A DNA stretch of 64,000 bases from Planococcus donghaensis (GTDB taxonomy: Bacteria > Bacillota > Bacilli > Bacillales_A > Planococcaceae), in NCBI RefSeq assembly GCF_001687665.2, contig NZ_CP016543.2:2170001-2234000 (forward strand), in the 5' to 3' direction. This document shows, one piece after another, positions 55,365-64,000 of this stretch. Position 1 is the stretch's first letter, and each line of letters opens with the position of its first letter. Position numbers and translations under genes: made by a program. Under the pieces are notes generated by a model. That model worked only from the letters and a program-made list of their open reading frames with translations, made no database searches and had not been told where the DNA came from.

Positions 55365-56296
55365 CCAATTTCCACTCCTTTTGTAATTGCCATGAAGACA
55401 TCTTCCAAATCTGTTTCTTCTTCAGAAAAAGAAAGAATCGGCAATTTTTGTTGAATTGCGCGTTGCAACAATTGCAGTTGATCTTCTTCACTCCCGCGAT
55501 AGAAAAACTGAAGGGTATTTTTACCTTGCAATTCTACAAGCTGAGAAACAAATGGGTCCATTTCAAAAAATGCAATAACTGCTTGCATATCTCCTACTAT
55601 TTTAACGCGAAGCACTTTTTCACTTTGCAATTGGGCTTGAATATCAGCAACGGATCCTTGTGCAATCAATTTACCGTTATCAATAACCCCAATACTGTCA
55701 CACATCTCCGCAAGTTCCGGAAGAATGTGAGAAGAAATCAAAATGGTTTTCCCCATGGCTTTTAACTCTCTTAATATATCTCTCATTTCTACTCGCGCAC
55801 GTGGATCTAGTCCTGATGCCGGTTCATCTAAAATTAGTATTTTTGGATCGTGAATTAATGCACGTGCTAGACATAGTCGTTGCTTCATCCCGCGTGATAA
55901 TAAATCGACATATTCATATCGCTTGTTCTCTAAATTGACTAACTCCAAAAGCTTTGGAATTAACACCTCACGTTCTTTTGGTTTAATGCCGTAACTTGCA
56001 CCGTAAAAATCCAAATACTCATCCGTTTTTAATTGATCATACACCCCAAAGAAATCTGGTACATAGCCAATTTGTTTACGAACTTCTTGAGGATTTTTAG
56101 TAACGCTCACGCCGTTGATAAATGCATCTCCAGCTGTTGGTTGAAGCAGTGTGGCTAAAATCGAAAAAGTTGTTGATTTCCCTGCTCCGTTTGCGCCAAC
56201 AAAACCAAAAACTGTGCTATCTTCTACCACTAAATTCAAATCCTGAAGTGCGTAGAAAGAACCGTATTTTTTTGTCAATCCGATTGTTTCAATCAC
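55361..56296 (-). CDS. ABC transporter ATP-binding protein (ABC-2 partner)
   Basis: The 311-residue ATPase shows Walker A GFVGANGAGKSTTFS, Q-loop region RKQIGYVPD, signature LSRGMKQRLCLARAL, Walker B KILILDEPASGLDPRA, and H-switch ISSHILPELAE. The C-terminal extension (about 220-311) is typical of GldA/NatA-type exporters. The start is GTG at 56294-56296, overlapping the stop of the exported protein gene (GTGA). It energises the permease encoded next. Confidence 0.94.
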   Translation of the reverse strand: MIETIGLTKKYGSFYALQDLNLVVEDSTVFGFVGANGAGKSTTFSILATLLQPTAGDAFINGVSVTKNPQEVRKQIGYVPDFFGVYDQLKTDEYLDFYGASYGIKPKEREVLIPKLLELVNLENKRYEYVDLLSRGMKQRLCLARALIHDPKILILDEPASGLDPRARVEMRDILRELKAMGKTILISSHILPELAEMCDSIGVIDNGKLIAQGSVADIQAQLQSEKVLRVKIVGDMQAVIAFFEMDPFVSQLVELQGKNTLQFFYRGSEEDQLQLLQRAIQQKLPILSFSEEETDLEDVFMAITKGVEIG

Positions 56297-58653
56297 GGAG
56301 CAATCACTCCTTTCAATTTAACTTTTGGTACAATCACTTCGGGAATTCCAGAATTATTTTCAGTCATGTTTAATTTAAGTTTAATAGTGCCTTCTGCATT
56401 CAAATAATTTTTAGCATTGTCAGTGAATTTTTGATTAGACTCGGTAATTTCCTCATAATCTTCACTTTCATAATTGAATATACTAACAGTTAAATTTGTC
56501 GCAGACTTGGTCACTGCTAATTCATCCCAATCAGCTTTTTTTAGCTCCACATCTTCTGGCAGTGCATAAGTAAGTTCATATTCTCCCGGTTCTAAGTAGT
56601 ACATATAAGGATCATCCGATACGTTTTCAAAATAGCCGTTGTTATTAGCGGATGCGAGATTCATCGAAAATACATCAGTATTTAACGTAATCGCACCACT
56701 TAAGCTCAATTTCGGTTTAAAACTTTGGGCTATAAGATGAACAGATTCTACAGATGCCCGTTGGTTTTCAAGGGTAATTGGAACAATAGCATCTTGAGTA
56801 TATGCAATTACATAGGGAGTTTTTCCATTTTGTGACAATTGTTCATAAGACGTTACAAGTAGTGATTGACGACGCGCTTTTTCTAACTCTTTTAAATTCG
56901 CGATCGGCTGATAACTATAAGACTGACCGATTGGAGCAGCTGGTGACAAAATGGCCGATTGTACTGTTTCATCAACCACTAACTCTTCTCCCGGGTTCAA
57001 CTTGCCTATGTCTATAAGACGTGTGCCAGTCCAAATCGAAACACTTTCGACTGCAAATGGAAAATTATTTTGAATGGTTCCGGTAATTTTTTCATTTGCG
57101 ACCTCCAAATCAATACTGAAGTCCCCACTATTTTCAATATATGATTGACCCATAATTGAACCCACAGACCAATAACGCATATCACGCAACGTCATTTGGT
57201 TGCTTGCAGCTCCTTTTTCCAACATGGCCGATAAATATGGCTGTGTGGATGAAAATTCACTAGCTAAGCGATGTGTCATGGTAGTAGATGATGGAGCTGT
57301 AAATTCATAATTTCCTCCGCGATTTGAAAGTAATGAATAGACGTAATAACCTTTTAATCCACTATCCGCATCTACTTCAAAAAATCCAGTTTGCTGAATT
57401 TGCGGGTTACCAATGCGATCTTTTGCCCCAAATGCGAATAAGCCAATTGAAGTCAGTAATGCAATCATCGGAATGATAAACCACGCATATTCACGTTTGT
57501 CTTTTTTCTTAAGTACGATATATAGAATAGGGACAATTAATAAAATATATAGCACGATAATCGTAATAATGAATGGTTTTGACACTTCAAAGCTATCAAA
57601 TAGTTCGTTAACACTTCCAACTTCATACGTCATGTAATCGAGAATTGATTGCCCACCCATCGCATTATAGTTGGCTACGGATGACGGAAAAAAATTCGAA
57701 ATCACTTGACTATAACCTTTTTGGCCGGAAACGGTTTCATCACCAAGTGAAAAACTCAGTTGCGTCAAACTACCAGATCCAACAGACTGGGAGGCCGCCA
57801 GAACTTGGCCGTCTTTTTGCAGTTTAACGACTGCTCCTTCTTTAGCAGTTGCTTGAATCACAGGGATGGATTTTTCAAGTCCTGGAATTGTCATTTCTGT
57901 TGATTCTGCTAAATTTAAAGGCAAATGCTCACTCAAATTTCCGAGTTCTGCTTCTATATTACTCGAAGATCCCGTAATGACGTGTCCACCTTGCTGAAGC
58001 CATAGCAAAATAGCTTGTTGTGTAGGTTTGGGTAAGTCACTGTAGGCAAATTCATCAATAACAAGAAAGTCAATCATGTCCCAAGCTTGGGCTTCAGTAG
58101 GCAATGTGAAATTCTTTAATTGATTTAAATGAAATACTTCCACTCCTTCGGTATTTGGTATCGCAAGTTGTTTTAAAGGCAATAAGCGGTCTTGATTGTC
58201 TGTTAATGTTGCCACAAATAAGGACATAGGTGAATAATTGGAAGGCTGTATCTTTTTACTTCCTTTAAACGCAATAGATTTTCCGTCTTTCCATCCACCT
58301 TCAAATAAGAAAATATTTTGGTCGCCTGTTCCTCCAGAATAGTAAGTATCTGTTAACCCAGAAACTGCGACTTGTAGTGACTTTGTTTCTCCTTCAGCAA
58401 GTTCGATGGGTATCGCCATCCCGGCTCCAAGGTTATAAGTTTCTGAAAAACTAAGTACTAAATCGCCAGAGAACGCTGACCCGTCATTAGTTATCGTAAA
58501 TTGTAGCGGCAAGCCTTTTTCATATTTTACTTTGTTTTGAAAACCGGCACTTGAATCTACTGTGATTTGTGGTGCCGCTAAAGATGGTTGTGGCACGATA
58601 AAAAAACTAATTAGCAATGCAAAAGCAAAAAATGCCAGCAATCGTCTATACAT
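56293..58653 (-). CDS. Large exported membrane protein at the head of the VWA/ABC operon
   Basis: This 786-residue protein has a cleavable-looking signal peptide (MYRRLLAFFAFALLISFFIVPQPSLA), an extracellular beta-rich domain, an amidotransferase-like segment (about 175-250, FLVIDEFAYSDLPKPTQQAILLWLQQGGHVI), two membrane segments near 365-390 and 397-420, and a long C-terminal beta-rich part ending in KLKLNMTENNSGIPE. The start is ATG at 58651-58653 after AAAAGGGGGATCAAC. It is first in the operon and overlaps the ATPase gene by 4 nt. It could be a substrate-binding or structural partner of the ABC system; no function is known. Confidence 0.82.
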   Translation of the reverse strand: MYRRLLAFFAFALLISFFIVPQPSLAAPQITVDSSAGFQNKVKYEKGLPLQFTITNDGSAFSGDLVLSFSETYNLGAGMAIPIELAEGETKSLQVAVSGLTDTYYSGGTGDQNIFLFEGGWKDGKSIAFKGSKKIQPSNYSPMSLFVATLTDNQDRLLPLKQLAIPNTEGVEVFHLNQLKNFTLPTEAQAWDMIDFLVIDEFAYSDLPKPTQQAILLWLQQGGHVITGSSSNIEAELGNLSEHLPLNLAESTEMTIPGLEKSIPVIQATAKEGAVVKLQKDGQVLAASQSVGSGSLTQLSFSLGDETVSGQKGYSQVISNFFPSSVANYNAMGGQSILDYMTYEVGSVNELFDSFEVSKPFIITIIVLYILLIVPILYIVLKKKDKREYAWFIIPMIALLTSIGLFAFGAKDRIGNPQIQQTGFFEVDADSGLKGYYVYSLLSNRGGNYEFTAPSSTTMTHRLASEFSSTQPYLSAMLEKGAASNQMTLRDMRYWSVGSIMGQSYIENSGDFSIDLEVANEKITGTIQNNFPFAVESVSIWTGTRLIDIGKLNPGEELVVDETVQSAILSPAAPIGQSYSYQPIANLKELEKARRQSLLVTSYEQLSQNGKTPYVIAYTQDAIVPITLENQRASVESVHLIAQSFKPKLSLSGAITLNTDVFSMNLASANNNGYFENVSDDPYMYYLEPGEYELTYALPEDVELKKADWDELAVTKSATNLTVSIFNYESEDYEEITESNQKFTDNAKNYLNAEGTIKLKLNMTENNSGIPEVIVPKVKLKGVIAP

Positions 58654-58745
58654 GTTGATCCCCCTTTTACTCGTCTCTTTATTAGTACGCTGCGAATTCA
58701 AAATAGTTCCATATTCTCATAACAAAAGCTATTTAAATTTTTCCA

Positions 58746-58784
58746 CAAAATAAGAGCAGACAGCCTCAGCTGTCTGCTCTTATA
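58746..58784 (-). terminator. Terminator of dapH-dapL
   Basis: A perfect 14-bp stem TAAGAGCAGACAGC (58751-58764 with 58769-58782), loop CTCA, precedes T-rich sequence on the minus strand and overlaps the dapL stop. Confidence 0.9.
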
Positions 58785-59904
58785 GTGTTAAAAAGAAACC
58801 ATGTAGAAAATCTGGCATGAAAGTTAGGATTTGTTCATCTGGGTTTAACTTTGCGTGGTGCAAACCATAAGAAGAATTCACACCCGCCCAGAACATCACT
58901 CCTGGAAGTTGCTCCGTAAAATAACCAAAGTCTTCCCCAGTCATGGCTGCTTCACTTCGTATAGCTTTAATAGTCGGTACTTGACTTGCATACGACAAAA
59001 ATTGCTCAGCTAACTCTTGATCATTATTCACTTCAAGATAACTCGAACCGTAATCGATACTAACTCGACAATTGTATGCTTCTTCTACTGCACGACATAT
59101 TGCTTCAATCCGCTTTTTCATCTGGCTCATCGATTCACTGTTCAGTGTACGAATCGTTCCTTCTAGACGCGCATGTTCAGCAATAATGTTTTGTACCGTG
59201 CCCGCGCTAAGCTTACCAATTGTTAGAACAGCTGAATCCATTGGGTTCACGTTTCGACTAACAATCGTTTGTAATTGCATAAGCAATGAAGCCGCAGCAA
59301 CCGCCATGTCTTCTGTTAGATGAGGAAAAGCCGCGTGTCCCCCTTTGCCATGAAGATCAATAAACAACTCAGACGTATTCGCAAACAATAATCCTGGTCG
59401 GGTACCCACAGTGCCTACAGGTAGTTCTGGTGCAATGTGCAACGCAGCAATCATATCCGGCAGAAAATCAGGTTTTTCATTTTTCAACCATTCCCGAAAA
59501 GGCAATGCGCCTCCCGGACCTTCTTCAGCTGGTTGGAATAAAATAACGACATCATCTTTAATCGGCTTTTCAACTAGCTTTTCTAACAAACCAACAGCGA
59601 TTGTCATGTGCACATCGTGACCGCAAGCATGCATAAAGCCTGGATGAGTCGATTGAAACTCTAGTCCTGTTTCTTCTGGGATTGGCAAAGCATCTATGTC
59701 TGTTCTCCAACCAATTAGCTTGGTCGGATTTTCACCTAACACTTTAACTGCGATGCCAGTACGCCATTTCACTATTTCTAATCGCTCTTGCGAAAACTGA
59801 GAAATAATGTCCATTAAATAGGCTTGCGTTTTTACTTCTTGAAAACCAATCTCCGGAATTTGATGCAAAGCTCTTCTAATTTTCACTAATTCCATTGGAT
59901 TCAC
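58780..59904 (-). CDS. dapL: N-acetyldiaminopimelate deacetylase
   Basis: This enzyme removes the acetyl group from N-acetyl-LL-diaminopimelate in the acetyl branch of lysine and cell-wall diaminopimelate synthesis. The 374-residue M20-family metalloenzyme shows metal motifs [27 protein letters not shown] and, near the end, [14 protein letters not shown]. It corresponds to B. subtilis YkuR. Start is taken as GTG at 59902-59904, although ATG three codons later is possible since no strong ribosome site is visible. It follows dapH by 3 nt. Confidence 0.93.
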   Translation of the reverse strand: MNPMELVKIRRALHQIPEIGFQEVKTQAYLMDIISQFSQERLEIVKWRTGIAVKVLGENPTKLIGWRTDIDALPIPEETGLEFQSTHPGFMHACGHDVHMTIAVGLLEKLVEKPIKDDVVILFQPAEEGPGGALPFREWLKNEKPDFLPDMIAALHIAPELPVGTVGTRPGLLFANTSELFIDLHGKGGHAAFPHLTEDMAVAAASLLMQLQTIVSRNVNPMDSAVLTIGKLSAGTVQNIIAEHARLEGTIRTLNSESMSQMKKRIEAICRAVEEAYNCRVSIDYGSSYLEVNNDQELAEQFLSYASQVPTIKAIRSEAAMTGEDFGYFTEQLPGVMFWAGVNSSYGLHHAKLNPDEQILTFMPDFLHGFFLTL

Positions 59905-59907
59905 CGA

Positions 59908-60621
59908 TTATAGCTGTCTTAATTCGTGCTTGATTTCTGTTTTTGAACGAGTTTTTGCATCCATCAATTTCAATACTCGCGCTGGAGTTCCGCCCACTAC
60001 TGAGTTTTCAGGTACATCTTCGATAACAATTGCGCCTGCTGCCACAACTGCACCTTTCCCAATGCGAACTCCTTCAAGAACGACTGCATTAGCACCGATC
60101 ATTACGTCATCTTCAACAATAACTGGAGTAGCTGATGCTGGCTCGATTACGCCTGCAAGTACTGCGCCTGCTCCGATGTGACAATTTTTCCCGACAGTTG
60201 CACGGCCGCCCATAATAACGCCCATATCAATCATCGTACCATCTCCAATAACAGAACCAATGTTGATCACAGCACCCATCATGATGATACAGTTATTGCC
60301 GATTTCAACATTTTCCCGGATAAATGCACCCGGTTCAATACGGCTGTTGATGTTTTTCATATCTAACATAGGAATAGCTGAATTTCTGCGATCATTTTCC
60401 ACCACAGAATCTTCAATGACAGAAGCATTTGCTTCTAATGCTGATTGAATATCTGACCATTCGCCAAATACAGTTACTGAATTGCCTTCTCCGAATACTT
60501 TTGAATCTGTACCATAATCTAAATCAGCAACACCTTGTCCTTTTATGTAAACTTTTACAGGCGTCGATTTCTTAGCATTCTGTATGTACGAAATAATTTC
60601 ATTTGCATCCATTTGTTTCAT
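59908..60621 (-). CDS. dapH: Tetrahydrodipicolinate N-acetyltransferase
   Basis: DapH acetylates tetrahydrodipicolinate with acetyl-CoA, committing it to diaminopimelate. The 237-residue protein has a helical/beta N-terminal domain and a left-handed parallel beta-helix of hexapeptide repeats (about 90-215: [51 protein letters not shown]). ATG at 60619-60621 follows AAAGAGG; an upstream extension of 24 codons is not supported. It equals B. subtilis YkuQ in length and context and is coupled with dapL. Confidence 0.95.
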   Translation of the reverse strand: MKQMDANEIISYIQNAKKSTPVKVYIKGQGVADLDYGTDSKVFGEGNSVTVFGEWSDIQSALEANASVIEDSVVENDRRNSAIPMLDMKNINSRIEPGAFIRENVEIGNNCIIMMGAVINIGSVIGDGTMIDMGVIMGGRATVGKNCHIGAGAVLAGVIEPASATPVIVEDDVMIGANAVVLEGVRIGKGAVVAAGAIVIEDVPENSVVGGTPARVLKLMDAKTRSKTEIKHELRQL

Positions 60622-60689
60622 CAATAAAAACCTCTTTCTGTTATGTGATGTTGTTATTATATCTGATTTAGCATAAAAATTCATCCACT

Positions 60690-61565
60690 TCACCTTAATA
60701 AAGTGGCATGTTTTTCGACTATAGCCACAAAAGCTTCTACTTGTCGTAGTTGAAACGCCGACTCATAACCAATTAACCACGTATCACGCGTTAATTCTAA
60801 TTCTTCTTCGTTATTTGTTAATGGCATCATGTGCACGTCTTCATTGCCTGTTAACGTAATAGATGGCAAGATGGCATAACCAATTCCGTTTACCGCCATT
60901 TGTTTACACGTTTCTATTTGATCAACTGTTATTTGACGTTTAGGGTTAGAAGCAAAATGTTTTTGCCACCATTGCTGAATTTCTTCATAATACGTCGAAT
61001 CACTTTTAAATTGGATAAATGGTCGTTCTGTTTGAAGAAGCTCTTCAAGTGACCGAATTTCTTTGTCCACTAAATACAACGTATCTTTGAACAAATGCAA
61101 TTTTGGTCCCTTCCAGTCTGTATGGCCACGAACAATTCCAATATGAGCCTCACCGTCGTAAAGGGCTCGAACAATTTCCGAGCTCCAGCCGGTAATCAGT
61201 TGAATTTTCGCTTCTGGATAAAGTGTAACAAAATCTTTTAATACTTTTGGTAGCCAGTTTTGACCAATAATCGTGGCACATGCAATTTTTAACGTTCCGT
61301 GCACTTTTGAGGTCAAGGTATGTAACACTTCAAACACTTCTTCTTTTCGCTGAATTGTTTCATTGGCATATTGGATGACCAATTCTCCAGCAGGTGTCGG
61401 TGAGAGGCCTTTTTGAGAACGAATAAACAATTGCTGACCCCAGTCTTTTTCAATAGTTTGAAGACGTTGCGACAAAGCCGGTTGCGATAAAAATAGTCGT
61501 TCGGCAGCTTTTCTCATATTTCCTTCTTCTGCCAACACTTTAATGACTAATTCTTCATTTGACAT
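60690..61565 (-). CDS. ccpC: LysR family regulator, CcpC-like
   Basis: The 291-residue LysR-type regulator has the N-terminal winged helix ([24 protein letters not shown]) and a periplasmic-binding-fold effector domain (about 90-290). It resembles B. subtilis CcpC (YkuM), the citrate-responsive repressor of citZ and citB, through [45 protein letters not shown] and [20 protein letters not shown]. Its first 11 nt overlap the end of the preceding MFS gene, so it may be co-transcribed with that pump. The citrate role is inferred by homology. Confidence 0.85.
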   Translation of the reverse strand: MSNEELVIKVLAEEGNMRKAAERLFLSQPALSQRLQTIEKDWGQQLFIRSQKGLSPTPAGELVIQYANETIQRKEEVFEVLHTLTSKVHGTLKIACATIIGQNWLPKVLKDFVTLYPEAKIQLITGWSSEIVRALYDGEAHIGIVRGHTDWKGPKLHLFKDTLYLVDKEIRSLEELLQTERPFIQFKSDSTYYEEIQQWWQKHFASNPKRQITVDQIETCKQMAVNGIGYAILPSITLTGNEDVHMMPLTNNEEELELTRDTWLIGYESAFQLRQVEAFVAIVEKHATLLR

Positions 61566-63033
61566 GACCCTTCACCCCTTTTTGACCACGAAGTCCCAAA
61601 ATCAATACCAGGCTAAGCACCGCGAAAAATGCGGTTACTAAATACACGATTTGAAGCGACTCTGCTAATGCCTGCTGAAGAAACCTTAACACTTCGATTG
61701 GCATCTCGACACGAGTATTTTTACTCAATAAATCATTGATTGAACTTAATGTATAATTTTGGCCGTTTTCAGCAAAATACCGCAGAAGCGAACTGTTCAA
61801 AATGCTTCCGAGTAACGCCACACCAATCGTACTGCCTAAGTTTCGCATGAACATATTTGAAGCCGTAGCTGCCCCCCGCTGTTCATAAGAAACGGCCGCT
61901 TGAATCGAAACAATAAATGCTGTACTAGTTAGTCCCATTCCAATACCAATAGCAAAACTAGACATCGCTGCCCATAAAGGACCAAAGCTAGGTTGCATCG
62001 TGACAAATAGCAATGTTCCCAGCACGAGGGAAACCCCGCCAGCTAATGAGGTTTTAAAATATCCAATTTTCAGCAATAATCTTCCCGAAAAAAATGCGGC
62101 AAGTGGCCAACCGATCGACATAGCGGTTAACGTAAACCCAGCAATTGCAGCAGGCTGCTCCATGACCCCAGTTACATAAGTCGGCAAATAACTCGAGATT
62201 CCAATTAAAATAACTCCTGTAGCTAACGAAACAAGATTCGCATACAGAATGGTTTTATTGCGCCAAATTTCAAAAGGCATAATTGGATCGACAGCTTTAC
62301 GCTCTACTAATACGAAAAATACGATAAGCAAACTGCTCGATAAGAATAAAATTAACGATTGCATAGATAGCCAACTAAATGATACACCGCCTTCTACAAG
62401 CAAATACAATAAACTAGACAAGGCGACCATTAACAAAACTGCACCTTTATAATCGATTACAGGTGTTTTATGATTTACAGGTTCTTTTAAAAACAATAGA
62501 ACGCCTAGTAAAGATAAAATCCCAAGAGGCAAATTCACCCAAAACACATATTCCCAACCGATGGTTACAACTAGTACACCACCAATAGCTGGCCCGGTAA
62601 CAGCTGAAATTCCCCACACACTCGACAAATAACCTTGGATTTTTGCACGTTCTTCTCTCGTATATATATCCCCGACAATTGTGGTGGCGATAGGCATAAC
62701 CGCGCCCGCTCCGAGACCTTGAACAAAGCGGTAAATTATCAATTCATCCATTGATGTGGACAAGCCACATAATAAAGAACCAAGTAAAAATAATAGCATT
62801 CCAATCGTAAATATGCGTTTACGACCAAATATATCTGATAGTTTACCGTACAGTAAGACGGTTATCGTACTCATTAGTAAATAGGCCGAGAACACCCAGC
62901 TGTATTGTGAAAAACCTCCTAATTCAGCTGCAATACTAGGCATAGCCGTTGAAACAATCGTGGCTTCGACAGCACTGACAAACATCGCCAACATAACAGA
63001 AGCTAGAACTAACGGCCTTTTCGTTTTTTCCAT
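61555..63033 (-). CDS. MFS transporter of the 14-segment DHA2 drug exporter family
   Basis: The 492-residue protein has fourteen hydrophobic segments and DHA2 signatures: motif near segment 1 (LAMFVSAVEATIVSTAMPSIAAEL), motif A GKLSDIFGRKRIFTIG, motif B YRFVQGLGAGAVMPI and motif C WGISAVTGPAIGGVL. The Asp usually present in segment 1 (LDxTIVNVALP) is Glu here (EATIVSTAMP). It probably exports drugs or metabolites with protons. ATG at 63031-63033 follows AAAAGAGG. The overlapping ccpC-like gene behind it suggests joint expression, an arrangement unlike B. subtilis, where flavodoxin genes are near ccpC. Confidence 0.88.
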   Translation of the reverse strand: MEKTKRPLVLASVMLAMFVSAVEATIVSTAMPSIAAELGGFSQYSWVFSAYLLMSTITVLLYGKLSDIFGRKRIFTIGMLLFLLGSLLCGLSTSMDELIIYRFVQGLGAGAVMPIATTIVGDIYTREERAKIQGYLSSVWGISAVTGPAIGGVLVVTIGWEYVFWVNLPLGILSLLGVLLFLKEPVNHKTPVIDYKGAVLLMVALSSLLYLLVEGGVSFSWLSMQSLILFLSSSLLIVFFVLVERKAVDPIMPFEIWRNKTILYANLVSLATGVILIGISSYLPTYVTGVMEQPAAIAGFTLTAMSIGWPLAAFFSGRLLLKIGYFKTSLAGGVSLVLGTLLFVTMQPSFGPLWAAMSSFAIGIGMGLTSTAFIVSIQAAVSYEQRGAATASNMFMRNLGSTIGVALLGSILNSSLLRYFAENGQNYTLSSINDLLSKNTRVEMPIEVLRFLQQALAESLQIVYLVTAFFAVLSLVLILGLRGQKGVKGHVK

Positions 63034-63060
63034 TAAACAAACCTCTTTTCAACTCGGTAT

Positions 63061-63150
63061 AAGAAAAACAAAAACGCCTTTATAGATTTTATCAGCAGAA
63101 GCCAAGTTGACTTATACTTCTAGAATCCGGGCGCCAGTGTTTGAACCGTT
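63061..63150. repeat. Possible decayed copy of the interspersed repeat
   Basis: The segment holds GAAAAACAAAAACGCC at its start and TTGACTTATACTTC with AGAATCCGGGCGCC further on. These match, in order but with an internal deletion, parts of the units at 24100 and 33263 (CTTATA, AGAATC, TTGACTTAT). The evidence is weaker than for the other two copies. Confidence 0.35.
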
Positions 63151-63179
63151 ATAAGCATGAAGCTCCATCTTTTTTAAGC

Positions 63180-63210
63180 ATAAAAAAGGCCTCTAAGACG
63201 AGACCTTCTC
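63180..63210 (-). terminator. Terminator of cbpB
   Basis: AAGGCCTC pairs with GAGACCTT (G-U pair) around TAAGAC, followed by a T run on the minus strand. Confidence 0.75.
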
Positions 63211-63215
63211 TACAT

Positions 63216-63659
63216 TTATTTTTTCAATTGATACAGTTGCTTTTTCAGTTGTTTTAATACAACACGCCGTGTCAAGATTCCCATAAACATTTCCTCATCA
63301 TCAACAATGCAAAGAAAATTTTGGTTAATGACCATATCTAGCGCTTTTTGAAAACGCTCATTAATGTGGATCAAAGGAAGATCTTTTTCCATAATATCTT
63401 CCACGCGGATATCAGAAAGCCGTTCGTATTCTATATGGTCCAAACCAAGAATTGCATCAGTTATTCGTTGTGCATTAATCAGGCCGCGAAAGCGATATTT
63501 TGAATCCAGAACCGGTATAGCGGAATAACCTGTCTTCGTCAAAACAAGTAGTGCATGTTCTGCACTATTACCTATTTGAACATGTGCAACTTTCTCGGAA
63601 GAGATGATATAGTCTTCGATCGGTGTATCAAGAAAATCTTTGCTTGGTAATGAAATCAT
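63216..63659 (-). CDS. cbpB: CBS-pair protein CbpB (YkuL)
   Basis: This 147-residue protein is a tandem CBS domain (about 20-75 and 85-140: TKTGYSAIPVLDSKYRFRGLINAQR and VEDIMEKDLPLIHINERFQKALDMV). Homologues called CbpB bind c-di-AMP and, in Listeria and B. subtilis, activate the (p)ppGpp synthetase Rel. ATG at 63657-63659 follows AAAGGAGTAGAG and gives the family length; a 13-codon upstream frame is rejected. It lies beside fadH as ykuL lies near ykuF in B. subtilis. Nucleotide binding is known for the family only. Confidence 0.9.
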   Translation of the reverse strand: MISLPSKDFLDTPIEDYIISSEKVAHVQIGNSAEHALLVLTKTGYSAIPVLDSKYRFRGLINAQRITDAILGLDHIEYERLSDIRVEDIMEKDLPLIHINERFQKALDMVINQNFLCIVDDEEMFMGILTRRVVLKQLKKQLYQLKK

Positions 63660-63760
63660 GTACTCTACTCCTTTTACAACGCCTGTATTAAATGCCACCT
63701 TTTAGGTTCATCATAACACATTGGCATGCTCGAAACTATTTAAATCTCCCTATAACTTAC

Positions 63761-64000
63761 TTAAAAAGGAAATTTATTTAGCCATTGTCCACCGTCTAAA
63801 GTGACAATTTCGCCATTCATATACGAGGCTTTTTCAGACATGATAAAAGCTGCAAGTTCAGCTACTTCTTCCGGTTTCCCAAGTCTGCCTAGCGGAATCG
63901 ATTCTAACGTTCGCTTCGCTGCTTTCTCGGATTCCCACAGTTTTTCTGCGCCTCCTGTTCGTTCGATTGGCCCAGGAGCAATCCCGTTCACTCGTATACC
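63761..64000 (-). CDS. fadH: 2,4-dienoyl-CoA reductase-type SDR (YkuF/FadH), C-terminal part
   Basis: Only the last 79 or so residues are in the window; the 5' part continues past 64000. The visible sequence GIRVNGIAPGPIERTGGAEKLW, PLGRLGKPEEVAELAAFI and the closing YMNGEIVTLDGGQWLNKFPF are the C-terminal hallmarks of the short-chain dehydrogenase fold. They match B. subtilis FadH, which reduces 2,4-dienoyl-CoA in unsaturated fatty acid degradation. The catalytic Tyr-Lys region is outside. The gene is on the minus strand, followed by cbpB. Confidence 0.9.
   Translation of the reverse strand, partial: GIRVNGIAPGPIERTGGAEKLWESEKAAKRTLESIPLGRLGKPEEVAELAAFIMSEKASYMNGEIVTLDGGQWLNKFPF

Noticed and set aside
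60622..60689. Lysine riboswitch before dapH
   Set aside because: Only 68 nt separate dapH from ccpC, far too short for the lysine riboswitch fold.

Overview
The window is a low-to-moderate GC Gram-positive (Bacillales) chromosome segment, most likely from Planococcus, Planomicrobium or a close relative. The reasons are near-continuous gene-order similarity to the Bacillus subtilis ylb-cta-pycA-ftsW-yla-ykt-speA-pdh-ykr-rnjA-yku stretch (seen here in reverse), AGGAGG-type ribosome sites, many TTG/GTG starts, and the absence of sporulation genes that lie in this stretch in B. subtilis (as I remember that order: ylbJ, ylbO/gerR, ylaJ). Gene assignments rest on reading the translated proteins and on remembered families; no database search was run.

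Layout. 1-2.5 kb: the end of an acyl-CoA carboxylase biotin carboxylase, a crotonase-fold protein, rpmF and ylbN. 2.6-11.5 kb: tmcAL, ylbL, coaD, rsmD, ylbG, ricF and several housekeeping or orphan genes (GDPD, thioesterase, CAP-domain protein, YugN, AI-2E-family membrane protein). 11.5-19.4 kb: a complete caa3-type cytochrome oxidase locus (ctaM-like, ctaG, ctaF-E-D-C-B on the minus strand, ctaA divergent). 19.4-31.7 kb: pycA, ftsW, ylaN, ylaL, ylaI, ylaH, bipA, ylaF, suhB, yktB, yktA and a nitronate monooxygenase. 31.8-45 kb: speA, a lipoprotein polysaccharide deacetylase, the pdhABCD operon, ykyA, def, a Cof-type phosphatase, a tiny basic-peptide gene, rpoY-rnjA, ktrC and a zinc-ribbon orphan. 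45.6-58.7 kb: an MFS exporter and then an eight-gene, tightly overlapped minus-strand operon. 58.8-64 kb: dapL, dapH, a ccpC-like LysR regulator joined to an MFS pump, cbpB and the end of fadH.

How the genes work together. The core carries central carbon entry (pyruvate dehydrogenase, pyruvate carboxylase), aerobic respiration (oxidase subunits with heme A synthesis and copper/heme assembly factors), lysine/diaminopimelate synthesis, polyamine synthesis, RNA processing (RNase J1, RsmD, TmcAL) and cell division (FtsW). Most convergent gene pairs share one bidirectional hairpin terminator, and in several places the hairpin is built from the last codons of both genes.

The least explained part is the 46.9-58.7 kb operon: a large exported membrane protein, an ABC ATPase and permease, a Gln/Gly-repeat coiled-coil membrane protein, a MoxR AAA+ ATPase, a DUF58 protein and two large membrane-anchored VWA proteins. 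It sits where the remembered B. subtilis order is interrupted, and I know of no assigned function. Other items of interest are an interspersed ~120-nt repeat with a covarying hairpin (two copies and a possible decayed third), a hairpin that looks like two IS3/IS150-type ends back to back, palindromes lying on promoters of the GDPD and pdh genes, and a 23-residue basic peptide gene with its own promoter and terminator.
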